In this document: piece by piece, positions 27,138 through 34,150 of the stretch
Position numbering within the stretch: the first letter of the stretch is position 1
How the letters are laid out: each line of letters opens with the position of its first letter
From: Silicimonas sp.
Lineage (GTDB): Bacteria; Pseudomonadota; Alphaproteobacteria; Rhodobacterales; Rhodobacteraceae
DNA: 36,732 nt
Assembly: GCA_022826205.1 (NCBI GenBank)
Contig: JAJDVJ010000107.1
Coordinates: forward strand, 1 to 36,732
Reading direction: 5' to 3'
Program-made: the position numbers and the translations under genes
The notes under the pieces: generated by a model
The model's input: only the letters and a program-made list of their open reading frames with translations
Databases searched by the model: none
Told to the model about the DNA's origin: nothing

Positions 27138-30100
27138 ATGAAGGTCACGTCGCAACAGCATGTCAGTCTGGACGAACGCGAGCACGTAGAGAAACCGCTG
27201 CTTGACCAGCTTGCGGATTTGGGCTGGGATGTCATTGACCTCACGGACATAAGGCAGACGCCGGTTGCCACCCATAGGGAGAGTTTCACCGAGGTCGTGA
27301 TGCTGCCGGTGCTGCGCGAGCGGCTCAAGGTCATCAACCCCTGGCTCGAAGACGATCAGGTTGAGGAGGTTGTCAGGCAGCTCACAGCGGGCTTCCCGAG
27401 CGCCGGATTACTGGAGAACAACAAGCACCTGTTTCAGCTCCTGCAGGAGAACACCAGCGTTAGCGAGGATCGTCAGAGTGGCGAGAAGAGCCCGACCGTC
27501 CGCTTCGTGGACTTTGCGTCCTGCGACAACAACAGCTTTATCGCAGTTTGTCAGTTCAAAGTTCGTGTCCTAGGCACTGAGCGCCACATCATCCCGGATG
27601 TCGTGCTGTTCCTCAACGGCCTGCCTGTGGTTGTGATTGAGTGCAAGTCGCCCAAAGTCAACAACGCGATGCCTGAGGCGATTGATCAGCTTCTCCGCTA
27701 CAGCGAGCAGCGCGGGGTCAAGGAGGAAGGAAATGCGCGGCTCTTCTACTACAACCAGTTCGTCGTAGCGACTTGTCGGCAAGAAGCCAAGTTTGGTACC
27801 ATCACAACGCACACCGAGAAGCACTTCTATCGTTGGGCCGACCCGTATCCACGAACTGTGGATGAACTGGAACACGGCTCAGGTAGCCCCAACGACCAAC
27901 GGCGTCTCGTTGCCGGCATGCTCGACCGGGCCAACCTGCTCGACCTAATTCATACTTTCACGCTCTTCTCAACGAACGACAAGGGTCAGGCGATCAAGAT
28001 CGTTGGCCGCTACCAACAGTTCCGTGCGGTGAAGCTGGCGGTGAAGCGGCTGATTGATGGCCAAAACTCCCGCGAGCGCAGCGGCATCATCTGGCACACT
28101 CAGGGCTCTGGAAAATCGCTCACCATGATGTTCATGGTTCGAGAGATGTACCGTCACGCGCAATTTTCGAACTGGAAGGTAGTCTTTGTCACCGACCGCA
28201 CCCAATTGGAACAGCAACTGTCCGAGACCAGTCAGAGCATAGGCTTCACGGTCAAGCGAGCTGACAGAATCAAGAGGCTCAAGGAACTGCTCAGAGCCGA
28301 CACTTCCGATCTCGTGATGGCGATGATCCATAAGTTTCGCGAGGCGGATCTGTCCGAGACATTCCCGGAGTTGAACGCCAGCCCCCACATCCTCGTCATG
28401 ACCGACGAGGCCCACCGATCGCAGTACAGGCAGCTTGGTGCTAACCTCGACAAGGGCATCCCCAACGCTGCCAAGATCGGTTACACGGGCACACCGATTG
28501 ACAAGACCGAGCAAGTCTTCGGAGACTACATCGACAAGTACACGATGCGCCAGTCCATTGAGGACGGCGTGACTCTGGAGATCGTCTACGAGGGCCGCAC
28601 ACACAACGCTGAGGTCTCCGACCAAGGCGGGATGGACGCAACGTTCGAAGACGTGTTCAGTGAGCACAACGTGCAGCAGCGTCTGGAGATTCTTGGGTAC
28701 GGATCGCGCGACGCCTACCTTGAGGCAGAGTCCACCATCCAGGCCAAGGCTAAAGACATGGTGGAGCACTACCTCGCACATGTGTTCCCCAACGGTTACA
28801 AGGCACAGGTGGTCGCGACGTCGCGCGAGGCTGCCGTGCGCTACAAGAAGCATCTGGACGCAGCGCTAGCGGCGGCTGTCCAAAGGCTGGAGGAGGTCGA
28901 TGCGGGTACGCTGGACATGGGCCGCCTCAAGGTGACGAAAACGGATGTCGTGATCTCCGGACGCCACAACGACTTGCCCCACTTCAAGGAGTATTCCGAC
29001 GCATCACGGCATGAGACGAGCATCAAGAGCTTCAAACTGGCGTTCGGCAGCGAAGAAGAAGGTGTCAACGGCGACGTGGGGATTCTAATTGTCAACAACA
29101 TGCTCCTTACTGGCTTCGATGCACCGGTCGAGCAGGTGATGTATCTGGACAAGGTCGTCGTTGCCCACAACCTGTTGCAGGCCATAGCCCGCGTGAACCG
29201 TGTGGGCGGAGAGTCCAAAGACAAGGGCTTCGTGGTGGACTACGTCGGCATTGGCCACCATCTCAAGAAAGCAATCGACGTTTACGACGAACGCGAGCAG
29301 AAGGAGATCATCGATGCCCTAAGTTTTCCCGATGAGGAGTTGCGGGAACTTGAGGAAGCCCACGCAGTCGTGATGGCCCTACTTCGGAAGCACGGACTTA
29401 CGGACACTAGCGATCACGACGCCTTCTATGATGTATTCTACGATGAGGACCTGCGTTTTGAATTCATGCTGGCGTTCAAGCGACTGACCAAGTCGCTAAA
29501 TCTCCTGTTCCCGGCCCGCCAGGCCCTCGATTTCATGGACAATTACAAGGCGCTTGCTGAGATAAATGTGCTCGCTGGAAAGCACTTCCGCGACCAGCGT
29601 CTGAGCATGAAGGGGATCCCGGCGAAGCTTCGTGCAATCACGGATGCTCACCTCGAATCCCGGGGCATCGATGTCAAAATCCCACCGATTTCGATCCTTG
29701 ACGAGGATTTCGAGAAGGATGTAGGCAAGCGTCGCCGAACCAAGACCAAGGCCGCCGAGATCGAGCACGCAATCCGCCACCATCTCGACGTGGACATGGA
29801 CGACGATCCGGATCTGCGCGCCTCCTTCGCTGAAGCCTTGGCGGCCATCTTTGAGCAATTTCGGGACAACTGGAACAAGATCTACGAAGAACTGGAGAAG
29901 CTGCGGGCGCGAATTGTCGATGCCAGAAGCGAGCCGACATACGGATTGCATCGAAAGAAGCAAATGCCGTTCTTTCGAATGTTCCAACGTGAGCTATTCG
30001 GTGCAGACAAGCTGTCAGAGGGTCAGTTTCAGGTCGCCGCCGGGCATGCTACCATTGGCATCGACGAAGACGACCGAATCAGCTGTTTGATAGATCTGAC

Positions 30101-30317
30101 ACAAAAGATTACTCTCGTTGTTGAGAGGGAACTAAAATTGACAGGATTCTGGGAGAGCAGTCCAGCTCGCAACAAGCTAAGAGCGGAGGTTTTGAATATC
30201 TTACTCACGCCCAAGTTTAACAGAATTCCCAATCTTGTCCGCGATCGCAATCAAATCATTAGCCGAGTCATGGAATTGGCCGAAAAGAACAATGACGCAA
30301 TCCTTTTTGCGGACTAG
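27138..30317 (+). CDS. hsdR: Type I restriction endonuclease subunit
   Basis: The protein of about 1059 residues cuts DNA and translocates it. The N-terminal nuclease has the PD-(D/E)xK pattern in PDVVLFLNGLPVVVIECKSPK (about 153-173). The motor has Walker A-like HTQGSGKSLTM (about 320-330), VTDRTQLEQQL, the DEAH-type TDEAHRSQ (about 422) and GYTGTPIDKTE. Motif VI-like segments follow: LTGFDAPVEQVMYLDK and LLQAIARVNR. The C-terminal third is helical and binds the rest of the complex. ATG 27138 follows AGGA at 7 bp; an in-frame ATG 21 bp upstream is less likely. It is parted from hsdMS by the two Gabija-like genes and is followed 5 bp later by the YgjP-like gene. Confidence 0.94.
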   Translation: MKVTSQQHVSLDEREHVEKPLLDQLADLGWDVIDLTDIRQTPVATHRESFTEVVMLPVLRERLKVINPWLEDDQVEEVVRQLTAGFPSAGLLENNKHLFQLLQENTSVSEDRQSGEKSPTVRFVDFASCDNNSFIAVCQFKVRVLGTERHIIPDVVLFLNGLPVVVIECKSPKVNNAMPEAIDQLLRYSEQRGVKEEGNARLFYYNQFVVATCRQEAKFGTITTHTEKHFYRWADPYPRTVDELEHGSGSPNDQRRLVAGMLDRANLLDLIHTFTLFSTNDKGQAIKIVGRYQQFRAVKLAVKRLIDGQNSRERSGIIWHTQGSGKSLTMMFMVREMYRHAQFSNWKVVFVTDRTQLEQQLSETSQSIGFTVKRADRIKRLKELLRADTSDLVMAMIHKFREADLSETFPELNASPHILVMTDEAHRSQYRQLGANLDKGIPNAAKIGYTGTPIDKTEQVFGDYIDKYTMRQSIEDGVTLEIVYEGRTHNAEVSDQGGMDATFEDVFSEHNVQQRLEILGYGSRDAYLEAESTIQAKAKDMVEHYLAHVFPNGYKAQVVATSREAAVRYKKHLDAALAAAVQRLEEVDAGTLDMGRLKVTKTDVVISGRHNDLPHFKEYSDASRHETSIKSFKLAFGSEEEGVNGDVGILIVNNMLLTGFDAPVEQVMYLDKVVVAHNLLQAIARVNRVGGESKDKGFVVDYVGIGHHLKKAIDVYDEREQKEIIDALSFPDEELRELEEAHAVVMALLRKHGLTDTSDHDAFYDVFYDEDLRFEFMLAFKRLTKSLNLLFPARQALDFMDNYKALAEINVLAGKHFRDQRLSMKGIPAKLRAITDAHLESRGIDVKIPPISILDEDFEKDVGKRRRTKTKAAEIEHAIRHHLDVDMDDDPDLRASFAEALAAIFEQFRDNWNKIYEELEKLRARIVDARSEPTYGLHRKKQMPFFRMFQRELFGADKLSEGQFQVAAGHATIGIDEDDRISCLIDLTQKITLVVERELKLTGFWESSPARNKLRAEVLNILLTPKFNRIPNLVRDRNQIISRVMELAEKNNDAILFAD

Positions 30318-30322
30318 CGAAA

Positions 30323-31006
30323 ATGGATATTTCCTACTCCGTAAAAAAATCTTCCAAGAGAAAAAGAATCACGATCACTGTCGAGCGAGATAGAGCGGTT
30401 GTTGTGCACGCCCCGAACTATGCGTCCGATGAAGCAATTGCACGAACGGTCGCAGCGAAGCGGTATTGGATCTACGAGAAGACAGATCATGGACAAAAAT
30501 ATTCTAACCGTCCTCATCCCCCTGGCAAAGAACTCGTTAATGGTGAATCCTTGCTGTATCTTGGACGGAGCTACCGTATCGAGATCGCCGACAATGAGAC
30601 GGAGTGCATTCGGTTTGATCAGCGTTTTCTGATTCCGGCATCGCTAGGGCCTCACAAGAAGAGTGCCATGCGTGAGTGGTACATCGCGTGTGCAAAGCAG
30701 CGAATTTTGCCTCGAGTTGCAAGGCAGGCCCGAGTGCTTGGCGTCTCATTTGGGAGGGCGCGTATCGTTGATAGTCGATATAGGTGGGGTTCATGCACTG
30801 TTCGTGACAACATCAACCTAAATTGGCGGTTGATTAAGGCTCCGATCTTTGTGGTCGATTACGTTATTGCCCATGAACTCGCTCATCTTTTGGAGCCCAA
30901 CCATACGCCGAAGTTCTGGAACATTGTGAAGGCACAAGTACCTGCCATGGACAGCGCGCGCGGCTGGCTTAGAGAGCACGGTCAGATCCTTGAGGAAGAG
31001 ATCTAG
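30323..31006 (+). CDS. YgjP-like (M48-type, DUF45) metallopeptidase domain protein
   Basis: The 227-residue protein has the marks of the YgjP/DUF45 group: VDSRYRWGSCTVRDNINLNWRLI (about 152-174), then HELAHLLEPNHTPKFW, where H183, E184 and H187 form the zinc HExxH motif and H193 lies nearby. Such proteins are often encoded next to type I restriction genes; their job there is not established. It begins 5 bp after hsdR and is probably cotranscribed. No strong ribosome site is visible, so translation may be coupled. The next gene is convergent. Confidence 0.85.
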   Translation: MDISYSVKKSSKRKRITITVERDRAVVVHAPNYASDEAIARTVAAKRYWIYEKTDHGQKYSNRPHPPGKELVNGESLLYLGRSYRIEIADNETECIRFDQRFLIPASLGPHKKSAMREWYIACAKQRILPRVARQARVLGVSFGRARIVDSRYRWGSCTVRDNINLNWRLIKAPIFVVDYVIAHELAHLLEPNHTPKFWNIVKAQVPAMDSARGWLREHGQILEEEI

Positions 31007-31211
31007 GCGTTTGGTAGCGCAAGGATTTGCTGTCGGAGTAGGCGTCATTCGCCAGCGGGCAGTTCCATTGCCCCGTCAACCTCATCTTGCCGATGTTCCC
31101 ATTCCTGCAGCCGCTCACAGGCCGGCTGCACAGCTATGGATTGTCGTGCGCGAAGGGCAAGTAGGCGGCTGTCGCTGCACTTCAAGACTCGGGGCAAAGG
31201 ATGAGCCGTTG

Positions 31212-32075
31212 CTATCGGCGCCGCCGTTTCCCTGGCCAGGGGAGGATGCCATCCAGTTCCGGAAGGAACGGGTCTTCGTCCTCAACCTCACGTCCTTCAC
31301 ACAGCAAGGGGGGCACTTCTTCATCCTCGAACCAGAGCAGCGTGAGAGTCTGATCCCACGACTTTAGATACCGCGCCTCCTCCAAGACCACACCGCCCCT
31401 GCGCCAATCGCTGAACCAAACGTCGGCGGCGACTTCCTTCGGCCCCGTCGCCGAGCCGCTTGTTCTTAGAGCGGCCGAAAGAGATTCCGGCGGAACCTCT
31501 ATTCGAGGTGGGATCCAGCCTCCGGCCTCGCGAAGCGATTTCGACCGAGACGCGTATCGAATAACGCCCTTTTCGGAGAGAACGAAGGCGCATGGCGCAT
31601 CCATGACCATTGCGTAACGGGAACCAGTAGCGGTCGTCGACGCTAGGAAACGACGCCCAAGTTCGTCAATCGCAGGGAACCCGATCTGCTCTTCTTGCAC
31701 CATGGGTTCGAACAACTGCTTCGGCAACAGCAATTCCGCCGCAAACACGTCACAGAGAATCTCGTTTTTGGGGCGCTTGACATAACTCCACGAAGGTATG
31801 GAAGAGTGTTCGGACGGCAGGCCCAAGACAATATGCGCAATTTCGTGGCAGGCCGTGAACCGCCTGCGCTTCTCGCTGTCTTTCTTGTTGACACAGACAA
31901 AATGCTTGCCGTTGTTCTCGAACGAGTATCCGGGTTCATCGTCGGGCAGATCTTTTTCGTGACGCAAGATTCCGCCGATGTGATGCACATAGCTCTCGAT
32001 CGACGGGGGAATTTTCACCGGGCCAGCTTCGCGAACGAATTTCCGTGCGCGAAGAACAACCGAAAATTCATCCAT
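31212..32075 (-). CDS. ImmA/IrrE-type metallopeptidase (CapP-like)
   Basis: The protein of about 287 residues has the HExxH zinc motif in ACHEIAHIVLGLPSEHS (H77, E78, H81). It also has the NEILCDVFAAELLLP helix (E105 a likely third ligand), as in ImmA, IrrE and CapP. Such peptidases cleave a partner XRE repressor. The C-terminal 140 residues form a less conserved sensor-like region. ATG 32075 overlaps the end of the repressor gene by 8 bp; the frame extends upstream but only across the repressor gene. In CBASS-type islands, paired repressor and peptidase genes (CapH/CapP) switch on defence genes after DNA damage. By analogy this pair controls the divergent ubiquitin-like operon. The activating signal is unknown. 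Confidence 0.85.
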   Translation of the reverse strand: MDEFSVVLRARKFVREAGPVKIPPSIESYVHHIGGILRHEKDLPDDEPGYSFENNGKHFVCVNKKDSEKRRRFTACHEIAHIVLGLPSEHSSIPSWSYVKRPKNEILCDVFAAELLLPKQLFEPMVQEEQIGFPAIDELGRRFLASTTATGSRYAMVMDAPCAFVLSEKGVIRYASRSKSLREAGGWIPPRIEVPPESLSAALRTSGSATGPKEVAADVWFSDWRRGGVVLEEARYLKSWDQTLTLLWFEDEEVPPLLCEGREVEDEDPFLPELDGILPWPGKRRRR

Positions 32076-32460
32076 TGCCGTTTTCTTCCGACAAGATTCT
32101 GCGCACTCGCGCCAACAACTGCGCGTAGTTCGGCCGTGCACCGCCGCGAAAAGCCGCTCCGGCTGCCGCGGCGAACACGTCATAAGTCACGGTTGAGTCG
32201 TTCAACGTCTCGGCCACGAGGTCCTGTGCAGTATCCGGGTGTGCCGCAAGGAAGCGAAGCATTTCGGCTTCGCGATGGTCCACCTTGAGTGCACGGAGGA
32301 GCCTGTGCAGCACATCGGTCGATGGTGCCTCCTTTTCCCCTCGCTCAAGCCGATAGATGTAGGCGTGATCTGTTTGGGAGAGTTGACTGAGTTCCCGCAG
32401 CGACAAGCCCCGTCGCTTCCGCAAGTACTGTAGGAGAAACCCCAGACCATTTTTTTTCAT
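32068..32460 (-). CDS. XRE-family repressor (CapH-like)
   Basis: The 130-residue protein has an N-terminal helix-turn-helix of the XRE type (about 6-62: LLQYLRKRRGLSLRELSQLSQTDHAYIYRLERGEK). A helical C-terminal half follows that could dimerise and hold the cleavage site for the peptidase. The peptidase gene starts inside its stop region, so the two are translated together. The gene is divergent from the ubiquitin-like operon with about 200 bp between them, where two palindromes with the same half-site lie. I infer autorepression and repression of the operon. Confidence 0.88.
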   Translation of the reverse strand: MKKNGLGFLLQYLRKRRGLSLRELSQLSQTDHAYIYRLERGEKEAPSTDVLHRLLRALKVDHREAEMLRFLAAHPDTAQDLVAETLNDSTVTYDVFAAAAGAAFRGGARPNYAQLLARVRRILSEENGNG

Positions 32461-32470
32461 AGCAGCCCCA

Positions 32471-32499
32471 TTGACATGCGTCCTCTGACTCCCTATCTG
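32471..32499 (+). promoter_or_regulatory. Possible promoter of the ubiquitin-like operon (distal)
   Basis: A consensus TTGACA at 32471-32476 and TATCTG at 32494-32499 are 17 bp apart. The first palindrome begins in the last base pairs of the -10 element, which would let a bound repressor block RNA polymerase. The leader would be about 160 nt. Confidence 0.5.
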
Positions 32500-32517
32500 T
32501 TGTCCAGATAAACAACA
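32498..32517. promoter_or_regulatory. Operator candidate 1 (divergent region)
   Basis: TGTTGT and ACAACA flank an 8-bp spacer. The half-site GTTGT is shared with the second palindrome at 32574-32591. It overlaps the -10 of the distal promoter. Confidence 0.55.
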
Positions 32518-32569
32518 GCGCCCTAAATTGTGGCCATTTGCGACATACTGCCGTTGAGCACTCCCAACT

Positions 32570-32599
32570 TTGTGTTGTCGTTCTAGACAACCGAATTAT
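32570..32599 (+). promoter_or_regulatory. Possible promoter of the ubiquitin-like operon (proximal)
   Basis: TTGTGT at 32570-32575 and AATTAT at 32594-32599 are 18 bp apart, and the second palindrome fills the spacer. It would give a leader of about 60 nt. Confidence 0.4.
32574..32591. promoter_or_regulatory. Operator candidate 2 (divergent region)
   Basis: A perfect inverted repeat GTTGTC-GTTCTA-GACAAC that shares its GTTGT half-site with operator candidate 1, 57 bp away between outer arms. Confidence 0.6.
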
Positions 32600-32663
32600 G
32601 GGTGACAATGGTCGAGTGCGCAAGCCTACGGTCGAACTTGGGGACCAAAACGAAGGAATTGAC

Positions 32664-33185
32664 ATGTCCGCGAACGAACTAGAAGTCTTTGTTCACCTCT
32701 CTGGAAAGCGCCCGACGGTAGTGCCTGCCGAACCCACCGAGACTCTGCGCAGCTTCTTGTCCCGACTTGAAATCGAGAATGACAGTCCCCATGACATTCT
32801 CGTTTTCGTCGGTGAGTGCGACCATGCGCTCACAGGAGGCGAGGACTCGCACCAACCGGCCGACCTCGACCTTACCCTCGCGGACCATGACCTGGACAAG
32901 CACCACCACATCCACTGCAGTAGCTGTCCGGAAATCGAAACAGTCATCCACTTCGCTGGAAAGGAGCTGAGTCGCAAGTTCTCACCAGCGGCCACAGTGG
33001 AGGTTGCGACACAGTGGTCTCGCGTGAATCTTCGTCTTGATGCGGCGGCAGCTTCGGAATTCGTTCTTCAGATCTCTGGCACCCAAAATCGGCCCCGCCC
33101 AAGCCAGCACTTGGGCGAGCTCATCCAAGTTGGCGAATGCAAGCTGACTTTCGAACTCGTCAAGGAAATGACACCACAGGGCTAG
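32664..33185 (+). CDS. Two-domain ubiquitin-like protein ending in glycine
   Basis: This 173-residue protein has two beta-grasp-like halves. The first is about residues 5-72 (LEVFVHLSGKRPTVVP, TLRSFLSRLEI, HDILVFVGECDHAL). The second is about 91-167 (ETVIHFAGKELSRKF, ATVEVATQWSRVNL, FVLQISGT, HLGELIQVGECKLTFELV). Between them lies a His/Cys-rich linker with HHHIHCSSC (H80-H82, H84, C85, C88), a possible metal site. It ends in PQG with a bare C-terminal glycine, as needed for adenylation by an E1-like enzyme. ATG 32664 follows AAGGA at 6 bp; the frame upstream (to 32538) is promoter DNA. E2-like, JAMM and E1-like genes follow in tight order. Multi-domain ubiquitin-like proteins are known in bacterial Bil and Bub conjugation operons. 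Confidence 0.8.
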   Translation: MSANELEVFVHLSGKRPTVVPAEPTETLRSFLSRLEIENDSPHDILVFVGECDHALTGGEDSHQPADLDLTLADHDLDKHHHIHCSSCPEIETVIHFAGKELSRKFSPAATVEVATQWSRVNLRLDAAAASEFVLQISGTQNRPRPSQHLGELIQVGECKLTFELVKEMTPQG

Positions 33186-33189
33186 TCGC

Positions 33190-33663
33190 ATGCAGTCACC
33201 ATCCCAGCGCGTATTTGAAGCCGATCTTCAATCCGCCAATTTTCGCAATGGCGTCCTAAAGGAACATTGGGGCGTCGTCGCACTCGACTGGCCACAGGCG
33301 ATCCTCTGGATTCGTGCGGCACCCAGAATGAGCGCACCGGATCGATTTTATGTCTCCCTAGATCTTGAGGGTTATCGAACGACGGCGCCAACGGGCACTT
33401 TCTGGGATCCAACTACTAGGGCCATGCTCGACGCGTCAAGGCGTCCGAAAGGGAAGGCGAGCAGTCGATTTGCCAAGGTGTTTCGGACCGATTGGGAAGG
33501 CGGCCGGGCCTTCTACCATCCATACGATCGGACTGCTGCGGATAGTCATCCCGATTGGCGAAACCAACAGCCGCATCTAGCCTGGACACCGGATCACACC
33601 ATCGTCGACTACTTGGAGGCAATTCGCTCCCTACTGAATTCGGATGACTACGATGGCGTGTGA
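33190..33663 (+). CDS. E2-like (UBC-fold) protein with no cysteine
   Basis: The 157-residue protein has an E2-like order of motifs. An N-terminal helix and strands (GVVALDWPQAILWI) come first, then RFYVSLDLEGYRTTAPTGTFWDP (about 52-74), where E2 enzymes have YPxxPPxxxF. FYHP (108-111) stands in the place of HPN, and AWTPDHTIVDYLEAIRSLLNS (about 131-151) matches the usual WxPxxTLxxILxxIxxLL helix. No cysteine occurs anywhere, so the normal thioester cannot form. The place of the catalytic Cys, about ten residues after the HP, holds DSH, with S119 and H120. It may use an oxyester, act as a scaffold, or present the target. It lies 4 bp after the ubiquitin-like gene and overlaps the JAMM gene by 20 bp. 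The fold assignment rests on pattern and context. Confidence 0.68.
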   Translation: MQSPSQRVFEADLQSANFRNGVLKEHWGVVALDWPQAILWIRAAPRMSAPDRFYVSLDLEGYRTTAPTGTFWDPTTRAMLDASRRPKGKASSRFAKVFRTDWEGGRAFYHPYDRTAADSHPDWRNQQPHLAWTPDHTIVDYLEAIRSLLNSDDYDGV

Positions 33664-34150
33664 ACCCACTCTCGAAGAAATTTCTTTGTCCGTTTGGCTA
33701 TGGGCCCGTTTACTTGGCGACCTGAAGCGTCGTGGCGCGGGACGGCGCGAGAGCGGCGCTTTTCTTCTCGGTCGCAGCCATAACCGACGTGGTCGAATTA
33801 CGACTTACCTATGTTACGACGATCTCGACCCGGACGCCCTTAAGTCCGGTACTATCACCTTTCATGCGAAGGGGTATGCTGCTCTCTGGAACGTCTGCCG
33901 CGAGAAGGCTCTGGAGTGTCTGGCTGATGTGCATACTCATCCGGGCCACTGGGTTGAACAAAGCCCGATCGATCAGCGAAACCCGATGGTGCCGATAGCC
34001 CACCATACGGCGCTTATCGTGCCTTGTTACGGGCGTGCCTCGCGTTGGTCGCTCAAGGGCGTCGGCGTTTACGAGTATCTCGGTAACTTCGAGTGGGCGA
34101 CGCACAACCGTGCCGACAAGACGAAACGCATTGCCCTTAGTATTTGGTGA
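33644..34150 (+). CDS. JAMM/MPN (Mov34-type) metallopeptidase, deubiquitinase-like
   Basis: The 168-residue protein carries a complete JAMM zinc-peptidase motif: E36 in RRESGAFLLG, then H97, H99, S107 and D110 in the exact HxHx(7)SxxD pattern (HTHP to SPID). JAMM peptidases cut isopeptide bonds of ubiquitin and related proteins. Because the ubiquitin-like protein already ends in glycine, removal from targets is more likely than maturation. It overlaps the E2-like gene by 20 bp, and its stop TGA overlaps the E1-like start (TGATG). ATG 33653 is an alternative start. Confidence 0.87.
   Translation: MTTMACEPTLEEISLSVWLWARLLGDLKRRGAGRRESGAFLLGRSHNRRGRITTYLCYDDLDPDALKSGTITFHAKGYAALWNVCREKALECLADVHTHPGHWVEQSPIDQRNPMVPIAHHTALIVPCYGRASRWSLKGVGVYEYLGNFEWATHNRADKTKRIALSIW

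Noticed and set aside
30990-31367. 125-codon plus-strand frame after the YgjP-like gene
   Set aside because: Mostly antisense to the ImmA-type peptidase and no family signs; treated as a shadow frame.
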